Assembly: GCA_015680905.1 (NCBI GenBank) | Contig: CM027378.1 | Location: forward strand, 86,085,501-86,149,500 | Length of the DNA: 64,000 bases | Source of the DNA: Coptis chinensis | Taxonomy: Eukaryota > Streptophyta > Magnoliopsida > Ranunculales > Ranunculaceae | Direction: 5' to 3' | Shown: piece by piece, positions 1 to 10,985 of the stretch | Layout of the letters: each line of letters starts with the position of its first letter | Position numbering within the stretch: position 1 is the first letter of the stretch | Position numbers and translations under genes: made by a program | Notes under the pieces: generated by a model | Databases searched by the model: none | Told to the model about the DNA's origin: nothing | The model's input: only the letters and a program-made list of their open reading frames with translations

Positions 1-1696
1 TAGGCTCTTCAGTTTCTATTACGGTATCTAGTACAATCTTCGGTGTAGGGACAACTGGTGGGGTAACTATAGGCATAGTTCCTTTGTTATCAACCACTCT
101 CCTAGAACGGAGAGTGGAGATGTCATTTAGCTCACCTACATTTTTATTTTCCGTACTAGTATTACCATTTACCTCAAAGGCTGTGTTTGTTATTTTAGGA
201 TTAGCAATCGCTTGACCTGGAAACACACCTTTGGGTTGTACTTTCTCGTGAGCTAACTGTTGTAAGGAAAGTTGGATGGCTTGTAGAATCTGTTGTTGAG
301 ATTGCATAAAGGTATCAAAACAATCCAGTTGTGGAGTAGTATTTGCTACTGGTTGTGTGACAGGAACTATGTCACGTTGATTATTAATGGGTGGATTTTG
401 GTAGTTATTATTTACCGGAACGATACCTCTATTAGTATTATAATTATTATTGTTATAATTATTATAATTACCCTGACCTTGTCCTTGTCGTGGTTGAGTT
501 TGGTTGCTATAATGATAATTACCCTGACCTTATCCTTGACCTTGTCGTGGTGGGCCTTGGTTATAATTGTTTGCTAGCCTAATATTTTGATAATTAAACC
601 CTGGAGGTGTTACTTGATGATTATTTCTCCAACTGAAGTTAGGATGTTGTCTCCAAGGGGAGTTAGGAATAGGAAAACTATTAATCGAGCAAACATTATC
701 TTGTTGTTACTGTTGTTGTTCATAGGCGAAAGGACAATAGGAGTCGGGATGCTCTGGACTCAAACATAAATTACATGGATTGGAGTTGACATTCATGACT
801 GGGATAGGCGTTTGTTGAATAGAAATAGCCTCTACCTTTTTAGTTAGAGATTCGATTAAATTTTTAAGTTCCGAATAGAGTTTACTCTCAAACATACCGT
901 GGCCTTCTTTTGTTGTAGAAGAACTAGCGCCAAGGGAGATATCATCACTACCCCAGCCAGTTATTATTACACTTAGTTTGATCTTCTAAAAATTTATAAG
1001 CCTCTGAGGCTCCCTTACTTAGGAAACTACCCACATTCATTATGTCAAGCACCTCCTTGTGGTGGTGTAACAATCCCTTGAAAAAGGCATGAACTAGCAT
1101 GTCTTTCACGAGGTTATGGTGTGGAGACTCTATAAGTAGATCGGTGAAACGATTCCAAGCCTCTGAAAATGATTCATGAGGATTCTGTCGAAATAAATGA
1201 ATCTTGGAAAGCATTTCATCGGTCTTCAGTGGTGGGTAAAAAATTTCCATAAACAGTTGAACAAGTTTAGCCCACGAGTCCACAGAATTTTTGGCTTGGG
1301 CGATTAACCAAAGAAGACGCTTTATCGGCTAAAGTGAAGAGAAATACCCTTAGTTTAATTTGTTCAAAGACCAACCGTAGGATGGTGGAATATAGTAAGG
1401 ACTTGGTCAATCCTACGCGTAATGTAAAGCCGATAAGGCTTTTCATGGTCTAACCCATGAAAAATGGGTAACAAATTAAATATATTTGGGGGGATTTGGA
1501 AATCCCCCACTAGGTCTGATAGAACGATGCAAGATTTAAGGCTATCGTTCAAGGCTTTGTAAAAGTCAGGGAGAGGAGACTCTCTTTCTTCAGCCATTAC
1601 TTCAGGTGGTGTGTGTGGTATATTAGTTAGAGGTGTAGTGAGTGGTATACTAGAAAGGCGTGTTTGTTGACGTTGCTTGTTGATTACGTTAGGCAT
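1..1696 (-). pseudogene. Athila-type gag, copy A (3' end beyond left edge)
   Basis: Capsid/nucleocapsid precursor of a Ty3/gypsy element of the Athila lineage. Reading leftwards from an ATG at 1696 (MPNVINKQ), the retrotransposon gag domain is visible at 948-1600 (PPLKTDEM, HESFSEAWNRFTDLL, FFKGLLHHHKEVLD). It is followed at about 740-790 by a zinc knuckle of form C-x2-C-x4-H-x4-C (CNLCLSPEHPDSYC), and then by a long Asn/Gln-rich linker down to position 1. The frame is broken near 1290-1360, and an in-frame TAA follows the zinc knuckle near 707. The stretch is a close copy of 22145-23766, which lets the breaks be placed. It cannot code for a full Gag. The Athila assignment rests on pol and LTR features elsewhere in the family and is an inference for this fragment. 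Confidence 0.85.
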
Positions 1697-2175
1697 TTTT
1701 CTTCAGCCAGACTTTAATATCATGTAAGGCTAAGCCAATCTTAACGAAACATAACAACACTCCAAACAATCCTGATATGCTAGTATGAACCTCTAACAGG
1801 AGATGCGAGGTGTGGAAGAAAAGAGTACCTGAATGCATCTTTGCTTCGCTTATGAATAGTGTCTTGTTTACGCGTGCTCAGTGTGTATAACAAGTTAAAA
1901 CACTGAAAACTATGAAGAAATGGAAATTTGAAACAAACCTGTGGAAATCGGGCAGTTTCAACAAAGGGCGTAGGTCGCACTCAAAATAGGCCTAAGTAGG
2001 GCGCAAGTAGCGCTCAGGTTCAAGCTGGAGTTCCAGGTGCTTGGGTGCAGGGCACGCTCCAATTTAGACTTGGTAAACCTCGAGGTCCAGGCGCTTTAGC
2101 GCGGGGGGCACTCGTGTTTTGCCTTGGCAAGGCGCGGGTCGCGCTCAGCCCAAAAGTGGATTTCCAAGCGCTTGT
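1697..2175 (-). repeat. Athila copy A leader with GC-rich minisatellite
   Basis: Untranslated leader between the gag start and the LTR remnant. About 1960-2175 is a degenerate tandem repeat of roughly 60-65 bp built from GGCGCTTGGGCGC, GGCGCGCTC and TTGCCTTGG-like words. It stands out as GC-rich against AT-rich neighbours. The same array occurs at 24020-24325, 5505-5770 and 25950-26160. At about 2170-2176 copy A jumps from this array straight into the U3 part of the LTR. Compared with copy B, about 1.1 kb is missing, including the primer-binding site and the 3' half of the LTR. A short shared word (CTTG) lies at the junction. Confidence 0.75.
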
Positions 2176-2676
2176 GTGTGGAAATGGAGGAGACCAGATC
2201 CTCATTTTCGTGCATGGGCTGAGGGTCCATGTTCTGGGCCGGAAAATCGAGCCCAAAGCCCAATTTCTTCAGTCCACAGGGCCTTTTTCAGCTGGCTTTG
2301 ACTTCAATAGACTTTTTTGCTCCTCTGATTGGGTCAAGGTTTAGACCATTGGAAAGCTCTTTCTGAGACAGTCGTTTTAACATAAGGTACACCCAATTCC
2401 GAGGCCTGAGTCCAAAGATATCGATCTTGGAAGTTCTAATCGACTTTTTGTCTCAAGTTTTACGCGGCCCGTCTTGGCCTTTAATCCCAGAACTTCTTAG
2501 CAACCAACCTTTGCTCCTTTGTATCGCTAAAGTGACACATTTCTGCACATAATTGACTTCAATGCCTGAAATACATAAAAGCACGTAATTAGCATTAACT
2601 CTTATTTATTACTCGCATAATTGGTCTAAAAGTATTATTGTTAAGGGGTTAAAACTACAGTTTTGGGATCTTATCA
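2176..2676 (-). repeat. Truncated Athila-type LTR (U3 part)
   Basis: Matches 25367-25870, the outer part of the LTR of copy B. The LTR edge on the minus strand is TGATAAGA at 2676, directly preceded by a polypurine tract at 2677 onward. Towards lower coordinates it is cut short by the deletion described for the leader. It serves as 3' LTR for the sequence on its right (2677-18245, interrupted) and as remnant 5' LTR for the gag on its left. That is the tandem LTR-internal-LTR arrangement expected from recombination between LTRs. Confidence 0.75.
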
Positions 2677-2712
2677 AACCACCCCCAAACAGCATTTTGC
2701 TTGTCCTCAAGC
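2677..2712 (-). other. Polypurine tract and flanking motif of Athila 3' LTR
   Basis: On the minus strand GCTTGAGGACAAGC is followed by AAAATGCTGTTTGGGGGTGG and then the LTR start TGATAAGA. A G-run directly before the LTR is the expected second-strand primer site. The GAGGACAA word before a G-run is common next to plant Athila 3' LTRs. Confidence 0.7.
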
Positions 2713-4508
2713 AAATATGAGAAATTAGCATAAGTGACCAAAAATAGAGTTCTAACTAATCTCGTTTCCCTGAGTGCGATTGCATTGACCATATGCAACA
2801 AGGCCTTAAACCCTTAGGAATTCCCTAGTGGACGAGTTATAGCATCGTGAGAGTTTTCCATTGAAGATACTCACAAACTTCATCTATACTACAACGACTC
2901 AGAAATAAAACTATTGTTTCCTTATCTATGTCTCAATTATCTATACATCTCACTAGCAATGAATACATAATAACCAAGTCGACACCTAAGCTAATATATG
3001 CATAATAATCAATCATCTACGAATAAACATATATACAATGAGTAATACTATGAGATGAACTAGCAGGTCCGTTTATGAAAACTCGGAATAGCATCCTTAA
3101 GTAGGTCCTCACATAAATGTCAAGACAAAAACCACTCTGATTTTTCTGCTCAAGTTTCGCTACTCCAGTGTGCAGTGGGCACACTTTACCTTACAAACTC
3201 TATAACACACAAGGAAGTCGAAGTCGATCAAACACATCTGCTACGTACTATCACACTAACCTATTCCTAATTGAGCTAGAGGTCTTTATTAGGTGTTGCG
3301 GGGATTAGGAGATGGTTTAAGAAGGAAGGAAATGGATATTCAAAAAGAACAAGTCTGAGATAATAGAGGCTTCATATTATGTAACTAAAGAAACCTTTGT
3401 TCTTTACTTTTGCTTCTACACTTTGTTTCCATCATTAGCCATATATTTTTTCTTTTTCTTTTTCTTTGGCTTTTGACTCCTTGATTCTATTTTTGGAGTT
3501 CTAACTCTTTATTTTCTTTTCTTTTTTATATTTTTTTTATTGGGATGGAAACTTACTTTTCTCATCTGAAGCGACTAACGAATTCTTGATTTCAACGGTT
3601 CTTCTCTTTTCTATTCTTCATCTCTATTCTCAAACTTATTCAAAGAATTGGGTAGGTTGATTTTTTTATTTTGTTTTGTTTTATAACAGGGTAAAGGATT
3701 TGTGGTTTATGAAAGACTATAGAAAGGCTCAGAGGGGGGACTAGCGGAAAATAATTTATAGGTTTGAATTTATAGCTATATCGATCCAAAGAGGGCCTAA
3801 ATTCTCGCTTAGGATATGGTATAGTAATCAAGCAAGTGGACGTGTGATTTCTCTATCCGGATTTTACTTCTCCCTTGTGTCATTTCTCAAATGTTCACTC
3901 ATATAAGGCTTTAGGCTATATTCTCACAGGATTTGTAGAATAAGTACTTTAACCTAGATTTCAGAAACTTATTGCCAACAATCATAGATACTCATGTAAC
4001 ATATTTATAGATAGATGCAAGGATTATTACGTACATATTAGCCTAAGTTTCTAAAAACTATTATAATCCAAAAGCTACGTGAGACTTCTAGATTATTGAG
4101 AGCATAGAAAAAGAAAACAATACAAATATTCCTAAGTGTATAGCATACATTTTATTTATATTTTTAAAATTTTTTTTTTGAATTTTTTTTTAACTAGAAA
4201 ATAAGAGCATATTATACATATCTATATCCTAACAGATGCTTTAATTACACGTGTTTCTATGCCCCCCCCCCCCCCCAAATAAGAAGCATGCTTTGTCCTC
4301 AAAGTATTTAAATAAATAGGTTAGAGAAATACCATTGAAACGCGTGAATTTCTGGAACATCTGGAAAATAAGGTTAAACATACTAATATAGAAAAGAAAA
4401 AATGACGCAACTCTATAAGAGTTCCACCCGTTATGGGGTTAATGAGAAATAATTTGCTTAGGACATAAGCAGACAGTAACTGAAATAAAAACTAACCTTA
4501 ACTCCCGT
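2713..4508 (-). other. Athila 3' non-coding region
   Basis: No coding frame of interest is seen. The stretch is AT-rich with pyrimidine runs (3440-3540). It includes a second GAGGACAAAGCATGC-like word next to an uninterrupted run of 15 C at 4262-4276, which reads as a G-run on the element's strand. About 3320-4508 is matched in inverted orientation by 27155-28314. The part from 2713 to about 3320 has no partner in this window. Confidence 0.6.
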
Positions 4509-5527
4509 TCAAGCATTTTCCTCATTTCCCTCTCCAAAGAGAGGAGGTTCCTTCGCATCCTGACATGCCATGATAACTTGCCAAGCCCGCCGCCGTGTGT
4601 CATCAACTTGTGCTAACCTGTCTAGTGTTACTATGTCTGATGGGGTGTAAGGAGCAACCAAATGAGGTTGCACCTGCCATCCCAACCAAGTCATTACTAG
4701 AAATGAGCGAACCACCCAATTGGTGGGTCTCATGACTTTAACCCTTTTCCAATCCGTGAACTGGGTACAGAATTCAAGTAGACAACTGAGCATGATGCGG
4801 CAAACCAAAATAGGCATAAGAAGATACTTATGTCGCATGCTTTGGGCTCTCTTAAGACTAGCCACTAATACTCGGGGAATGTCATATCGGCGACGTCCCT
4901 CAGCTAAAGCAAGGAAAATGTCACCAGCGGTACTATTTGGAGAGCTAAACTGCCAATCCCCTAAAATATTCATCAGGATGAATAACATAGTGGTGCCTAC
5001 ATTTAGGGACAGGCTGCCAAGGGCTATGTTGTAATGCCCTTGGTCCATTACACGAAATACCCCTCCCCATAATACTCATGGAAATATGTATAGTCATAGA
5101 GGTATGCATTATCGGTCATATATCCCCACGTGTGAATAGGATCAGGTATTGGTATTCCCGAAACTAATGCTACCACATACTTATTGAATTCTAGTGGTGT
5201 GTCATCAATCGTGACAGAGATTTCTTGTTCTCCATCCTAGTTACAATAGAACTTAACATTATTGTAAAAAAATTCAGTAAGCTTAGGTGAAAACGAGTCG
5301 TCTTCACTTACCAGAAGATGCCTCCATCCGAATTGCATGATCCTCTCACGGAACCAATGTCCATAAGACTCGCTCCCCAACAAGTGTTCGAAAGACTGCT
5401 CCAGTATTACTATAGGAGAATTCATCACAAAACTACTCTCTAGAATAGCTGCAACGATCCTGGAATAACCCACAAAAAATTGGAATTTTTCTTTGCCACG
5501 GGGTTCTGGGCGCGGGGTGCGCTCCAC
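4509..5527 (-). pseudogene. Athila 3' ORF ('putative plant transposon protein' type), copy in B
   Basis: ORF in the env position of an Athila-like element. Conserved stretches include HWFRERIMQFGWRHLL, KLTEFFYNNVKFY, NIALGSLSLNVGTT, YDIPRVLVASLKRAQSMRHK and NWVVRSF. They resemble the domain named 'putative plant transposon protein', whose function is unknown. A TAG interrupts the frame near 5237 (Gln in the partner copy), and a one-base loss near 5060 shifts it again before the MDQGHYNIAL segment. No ATG heads the longest frame at 5527, so the true start is unclear. The plus-strand copy at 26169-27154 is about 88% identical by eye over the last 180 residues. Confidence 0.75.
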
Positions 5528-5770
5528 CTATGCCTGGGTAAGGCGCGGGGTGCACCTTGGTGATTTTTGAGTTCCAGGCACTTGGGCGCAAGGCGCGCTC
5601 ACATTGTGCCTGGGATGGGCGTGTGTCACACTCATGATGAAAACTGGAATTCCAGTGTTGTGGGTGCAGGTCGCACTCATCTCAGGGCTTGGTAGGCGGG
5701 CCGCCTCGATGAAATTGTCGGCGATTGCCTAGGGCGCGGTAGCGCCTCCAATGGGCAGTTGGCGTGCTCG
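5505..5770. repeat. GC-rich minisatellite upstream of Athila 3' ORF
   Basis: Repeated words such as AGGCGCGGGGTGC, CTTGGGCGCAAGGCGCGCTC and GGGCGCGGTAGCGCC, each unit ending in a GCGCTC-like box. This is the same repeat family as in the gag leader (1960-2175, 24020-24325), although it lies at the other end of the element. The inverted partner is at 25950-26160. Confidence 0.7.
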
Positions 5771-5852
5771 AAAGCTGCTGATAATGCTAAAATGGATAAG
5801 AAAGATGGGAATCGTGGGAGTGAAAGGTGAGAGATGAAAGTGAGGTGTAGTG

Positions 5853-5887
5853 TGGCTTGTGAGTGTAGAATGAATGAAGTTTTTATA
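5853..5887 (-). promoter_or_regulatory. Candidate internal TATA promoter ahead of the 3' ORF
   Basis: On the minus strand TATAAAA begins at 5887. About 32 bases downstream, at 5855, is the exact point where homology with the inverted copy at 25872 begins. That spacing fits a Pol II start site. A separate promoter for a 3' ORF is an inference; no transcript evidence is available. Confidence 0.4.
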
Positions 5888-6493
5888 GGTTTTAAGTTGC
5901 TAAAACGAATCGGGAAGTTACCAAAAAGTTTTAAGGCAATTGCCGGAAACAAAAAATTTCCAAAACTGAAAACGGAAACAACTCATATTCTCTATTCCAA
6001 AATAAACTTAATATCTTTTAGGTTGAATTTAGGATAGAAACTGCCTAACTCATCGAGATTTCATCCTATCACAATATCTTTTCATAGCCATGCCCATATC
6101 GGCAATTTTCCCAACAATCATTGCAAAATTATATAATAAATTGGTGGTTCATATAAAAATCATGCTAGACTAACTAATAACACCCCCAAGCAATTCGGAA
6201 AGGTGGGATTAACAATAAAACAATGCACAATTTGAAAATAACCATATTATATTAAAAAATGAAATTCAAACGACATTTTAACTACCGAATTTAAATTTAA
6301 CTACTGAATTTTAAAAAAACTTAATATCCGAACTAATAAAAACAATAAAAACAACTAAATAACATTGAAACACCAAATTTTTCGAAACACCTAGCCACGT
6401 GATGAAGATAGACCCTAAGATGGAGATTGGGCCTGGGATGAAGAAGGGCCCGAGCCATCCGTCCTTTGACGACGACGCTCATGCCTCTCAGAC
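5888..6493 (-). other. Athila inter-ORF spacer with G-run
   Basis: Non-coding, AT-rich. On the minus strand it carries AATTGCTTGGGGGTG at about 6181-6196, similar to the polypurine tract at 2680 and to the G-run after pol at 17841-17856. No duplicated flank marks an LTR here, so it is treated as an internal spacer. Confidence 0.5.
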
Positions 6494-7056
6494 TCATCTG
6501 AAACAGAACCCTCCAGGGGGTGGCATGCGTCGTAGAATCTCTACTTGGAACAGGCGTTGTGCTTCCATTGCTGCTTTCATTTCTGCATATTGGGTATTGT
6601 GACGCTGAAGGAGTGTCTCCATGTTACACAAGAGATCCTCCTGACCCTTTTTGAGGTTTTCAAAACTCGTTTGAAGGTTCTTTTGTTTATTTCGAATTAT
6701 AATCTGCCTATCCCATACATCTTCACAAATAACATAAATGCAACGCACGCCAGTATGCAACACTGACATGCGTTCTGACTCAGACGTACACTTTTTCAAG
6801 GCATCTTCATCCAAGCATGTCATGTCCTCCATTTCCTCATCCGAATCAACCAACCTATCCTCCAGCAACGTCCAAGTCTTTTGGATGCACTCCGTATAAA
6901 TAATTTTATTTGAATGCAATTTCAACATAATCTGCTCAGTTCTTGGTTTCCCCAAGACAACATTATCTTCGTAATTAAAGCAGGGAATGGTGCAATACTC
7001 TTTCCAACTCCTCTAATCATATTTATCAAAAACTCCAGGATACAGAATTCATACCT
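6494..7056 (-). pseudogene. Second Athila 3' ORF, C-terminal half (split by Retand1)
   Basis: Continues on the minus strand from 16701 across the inserted element; both halves abut the target duplication TACCT (7052-7056 and 16696-16700). The readable part (6494-6955) is Glu/Lys-rich and looks like a coiled coil (NKQKNLQTSFENLKKGQED, MKAAMEAQ). Two in-frame stops lie in the short stretch before it. I do not recognise a catalytic domain. Length and position fit an Athila accessory ORF. Confidence 0.6.
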
Positions 7057-7315
7057 TGTATGATCAGATTTTCTCACTACTGACTTCTTCTCTCTTCACC
7101 TCTTTCTTTTCTTTTTCACCCTTGTCTTCTTATACTTCATAACCGCTAACTGCTTCCCGATTCCACGATCTCCACCTCTCCCTTCCATAACCGCTAACCG
7201 TCCACTACGGCCTCAAGTATCGCGGCCTGTATCCTATGCTCTCACTCTCTGGTCTTTTAAGTTACCTCGGTCTCTGGGACATGTCATCCCCATGGTCATG
7301 AATTTGGTAGATACA
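7057..7315 (-). repeat. Retand1 3' LTR
   Basis: 259 bp, TG...CA ends on both strands, flanked on the left by TACCT (7052-7056). It differs from the other LTR at about two positions (for example CCCGATT versus CCCAATT). Confidence 0.92.
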
Positions 7316-7331
7316 AATTCCCCCTCTCGGC
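7316..7331 (-). other. Retand1 polypurine tract
   Basis: On the minus strand GAGAGGGGGAATT lies directly before the 3' LTR, matching the position and sequence of the tract GAGAGGGGGCATC in Retand2 (about 37381-37393). Confidence 0.75.
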
Positions 7332-7993
7332 CCCCCGAACCTTGTGAAGAACTTCGTTAGGGGGTCCGAGATATCCTCAATTTTATTGATCCGCGGCCCC
7401 TCCTTCTCTTGCTTCATGATATCAGCGTGTGCTTTATCTTAACGGGCACGTGCTTGCTCTACCCTCTCACACGCGTGCTTCGCACGCCTGCACGCGTCAT
7501 GATTACCTACAGAACCTGACTCCTCGTTCTTCGATATCCACGTGGCGCCCATCCTCTGGTTCATTTCTCTTGGCTTTTGGGTCGTACCCCCCGAAAAATT
7601 ACTCTTTTACCCCTGATGCTTCAAATCCCGCTCAAACCCCCAAACCCTTCATCTTTCCCATTATTCCTCCATCCTTCATTCCCCAACCTCAGCACCTCTC
7701 TCCCTTCTTCCTCTTCCTCTGCTCTCCTTGTCCCGTTCTTCTCGTTGGCATCTTCTTCCAGTGGTCCTCTTACCGGTTACTGTCCCCGTCTTACACGCTT
7801 TTTCTTCCTTGCTTACAGCTACGTTGAAAGTCAGGTTTGCTCTTCTTCCCTTTCACTCTTTTCCATTCTTGTTTTTTTTTAGTTTCCGATCACCGTTCAC
7901 CTCTTTTCCCCGCCCATTAGGCTTTGTGCTATCGTTATCTTGATCGCATTTTTGGAAATCACTGCTTCTCTGCCTCGCCCGCTTTCGAATCTC

Positions 7994-10218
7994 ATGTCTG
8001 CTTCGGAGTCTTCGAACTCCCCCGTCGTCCGATCTGATCGATCGGACACCCCGCCCTCTAGATCTAGTAACACCATCGCAAACGGGTCAGAGTCCCCCAC
8101 CTCCGGGTCGACAAGCCCTGCCGCTATCCCCTCTACCTCGGGGAGATCGTTTAAGCTTCCCCCACCCCCTTCATATTACCGCAGACCCAACCTAGACGCG
8201 GTCAAAGCCGCTTACGGCATCCCTGATGATGTGCTGTTAGAGCATGTGTCGGGCATAACTCATTTTCCCCATCTTGTAGAACCGCAGCGTGGGGGGCACG
8301 GTCGTTCTGATTGGGCAAATAGTGGCCGGCTTAAGGTTCCCCTTGTCCTTGCTTGACGTAGAAGTATGCAATCATTTCAACATTCCGCCATGTCAAGGCA
8401 TTGGCAATTTATGGCGTGTCATGTACGCTGCCAACTTTTACAACAAAACCAACTCTCCCCAAATCAAACTCCGCGATATCATTGCCCATTACTTCATCAA
8501 AAAGAGTACCAAGTTTGGCAGTGTAGGCTATCAATCCTTTTGTAGTCGTCCGCGGAAGAAATCTTTCATTCTTCACATCACCACCTCTGATAAAGTGTGG
8601 CACCATTACCCTTTGTATGTGTCCGGGAACTTTCTGTCAGCGGACATACCTCCTGAGGTTTCTCTAAGGCACTTACACTTCCTCAAGAGCGGTAAGTGTA
8701 GCTGATCGGTTGGTGTGTCCTTGTACTTATTCTTCTTCCGTTCTTGACATCGCCGCTAACTTTCTTTGTCACAGGTTGGAGGCCCGATTCTCATTCCCAA
8801 CTTTACAACGGCGTCTACTCCGCAATCTTCCAGAAACTCCGCGATCTGGGAAACGACCAGTGCGGCCTTCTAGGCATTGATCCTAAAAAAGCCACTCCGC
8901 TCCTTCTAGACCCAACCCTCAAAGACTTCGGCCCATACCAAGGCCCTTTCTACCGTCTGCCTCCACCTAAAGAGAGATTACCCAAACCTTCTCCCCAAGA
9001 CTAAGAAGAGGGCTACGCCAAGAAAATCTCCCATTCACAAGCCGAGGCCCTAAGAGCCCCCAGACGGTCCAAAACCTCTACCGCTACTACTCGGACTCCA
9101 TCCACCCCAAAGCAGGTGTCCCCGCTCATATTCTTCCCCTTGCCGATTGGGAGGGCGATTTTGCGATCTCCAACTCCCCTCCGCCCACCCAGAACATCGA
9201 TGTCAACAAACTCAAATTGTGGGACAGCGACCCTGAAGATGAGCAGACCGACTCGGCGACGCAGGGGCCACCCGCCAAGAGATGCAGAACTGCGGGCAAC
9301 ACCTCCACTCCTGCTACCCCATCCGCCCCAGTCGCTGCGGCCCCACGGCCGTTGGTCCCATCACACTGTCATGGCAAGGATCCCGTGCCCGTTGGGCCTG
9401 AAGTCTGGCATCCCGAGTTCAAGGCCAGGGATCGCCCCGTCACCACTAGAGACTCCGCTTTAGACAATGCTGCGGTGGCTGCCTCTCTGTTCTTCACCCC
9501 CCATCTTCCACGAGATCAAGCCTACGGCGACTCGGGAACGTTTGCTGCCCATCACGCTGCTATCTACACTGGGTGGGAGAAGGTGAGTCTCATCTTGATT
9601 CTCTTGACTTGCATCCTTACTTTGTGTCACATCTAACTTCCCTTTGTGTTCAGCTAAGCCTGGATGTAGGCTACGTCATCCGGGGATTGACCAACACCTT
9701 AGACACCCTGGAGACGGTAAAGCAGGAGATCCATGGGCAGGACGGCTGGAAAGCAAGATATGCCAGGCTGGAGAAAGAGCGCGATGATTCTCGTATCGCG
9801 GCTCTCAAGGCACACAACGACAATAAGGCCACGGAAGGGGCTCTCCGTCAGCAGATAACGGACCTTCAGGCTAAACTGATTAGTGAGAAGGAAGCAATGG
9901 AGGCCGCCGCGCAGACCACCCTTGACCGGTCCCTGGCAGCTGCCTCTGACCGCTTCCGCGCTCTGGCAGAAAAGAAAATTGCTAGAGAACTAAAGCGTCA
10001 GCTGGCCGAACTCACCGCCGCTGGGAGACTTCTTCCCTCGCCGCCCCCTGCCCTTGATCAAGCCGCCGAACCCCCTGCTACCTCCCCCGGCTGCCGAAAA
10101 GGAGCCGGCAGATCGTATCCGGTGGCAAACCGATGAGGTGGTGAACATATCCGAAAGCTCGCCCCAGAAAGAGATGCTCGAGGACACCTCTACTCAAGCA
10201 CCAGCCGAGGAGCAGTGA
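7994..10218 (+). pseudogene. Antisense spliced gene of Retand1 (Transposase_28-like)
   Basis: Gene opposite to gag-pol. Exon 1 starts at ATG 7994 and has a Ser/Pro-rich head, then a conserved core (DVEVCNHFNIPPCQGIGN, WRVMYAANFYNK, VWHHYPLYVSGNF). The core resembles the 'putative gypsy type transposon' domain. Intron 1 is 8692-8774 and intron 2 is 9583-9653, both GT-AG. Exon 3 (9654 on) is a long coiled coil (about 9700-10010) with an acidic tail ending near 10218. Frameshifts are visible near 8285, 8990 and 10040. Retand2 has the same gene with the same two introns, so splicing is old in the family. Function unknown. Confidence 0.75.
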
Positions 10219-10429
10219 TCGGAGTTCAGCCCTTTGTTTTACATCTCAATATCTTTTGTACAAGTACTTGTTTTTTACTTGTTGTTCTGGATACTATGCA
10301 TGCCCCGTATTTCTGGGTGTTCCCAGCGGGCTCATGCCTTTGCCAATCTCGATGTATTTCAGATATTTTTGTGCAATATGTTTTACCAACTTGCTCATTA
10401 CGCTTGGCTATCTGCGATGATTTATTTTT

Positions 10430-10832
10430 GGGGCAACACAGTTTGCCCCAAAATTTGTTCGGACCATCTTGATCCGCAGATGGCTTCCCATCTCACCGTC
10501 TCTGGCAGTCGTGAGGCTATCCTGGGGCAGCTCAATTTGCCCCCAGTTGGTTTCGGACCTCGTCGTCCGTGAAGGGCTTGTCCCCTCCGTTATCTCTAAC
10601 AGCCGTGAGGCTCTTTGGGGGCAGCTCAGTTTGCCCCCAGTTGGTTTTGGACCTCCTCGTCCACGAAGGGCTCGTCCCCTCCGTTATCTCTAACAGCCGT
10701 GAGGCTCTTTGGGGGCAGCTCAGTTTGCCCCCAGTTGGTTTTGGACCTCGTTGTCCGCAAAGGGCTCATCCCCTTCGCTGTCTCTACAGCCGAGAGGCTG
10801 TTGGGGGCAGCTTAGTTTGCCCCCAGTCGGTT
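10430..10832. repeat. 94-bp tandem repeat, each unit with a G/C hairpin
   Basis: Units starting at 10508, 10602, 10696 and 10789 repeat with periods 94, 94 and 93. Each holds TGGGGGCA, about 8 bases of loop, then TGCCCCCA, an 8-bp stem. A fifth stem-loop (TTGGGGCA/TGCCCCAA) at about 10432 comes just before the array. The array lies between the 3' end of the antisense gene and the 3' end of the integrase gene, which converge here. Confidence 0.85.
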
Positions 10833-10985
10833 TGTGTGTTCACGGCCATTATGCCACCACATTCTTTGGTCTCAATTTTTTGATTCAATGACAAAGATGG
10901 GTGACACAAAACATCATCATACACTCAAATGATACTCTGGTGATTCAAGAGCTTGTTTTTAATTAAAATAACACTGTATAAAGCA

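Noticed and set aside
293-577. Plus-strand ORF rich in Ile and Leu that looks like a membrane protein
   Set aside because: It is the opposite strand of the Asn/Gln-rich Gag linker of Athila copy A; the same frame appears at 22425 over copy B.
5853-6200. An LTR of a separate element between the two Athila 3' ORFs
   Set aside because: Although a G-run and TATA box are present, no second copy or target duplication was found; treated as internal spacer.
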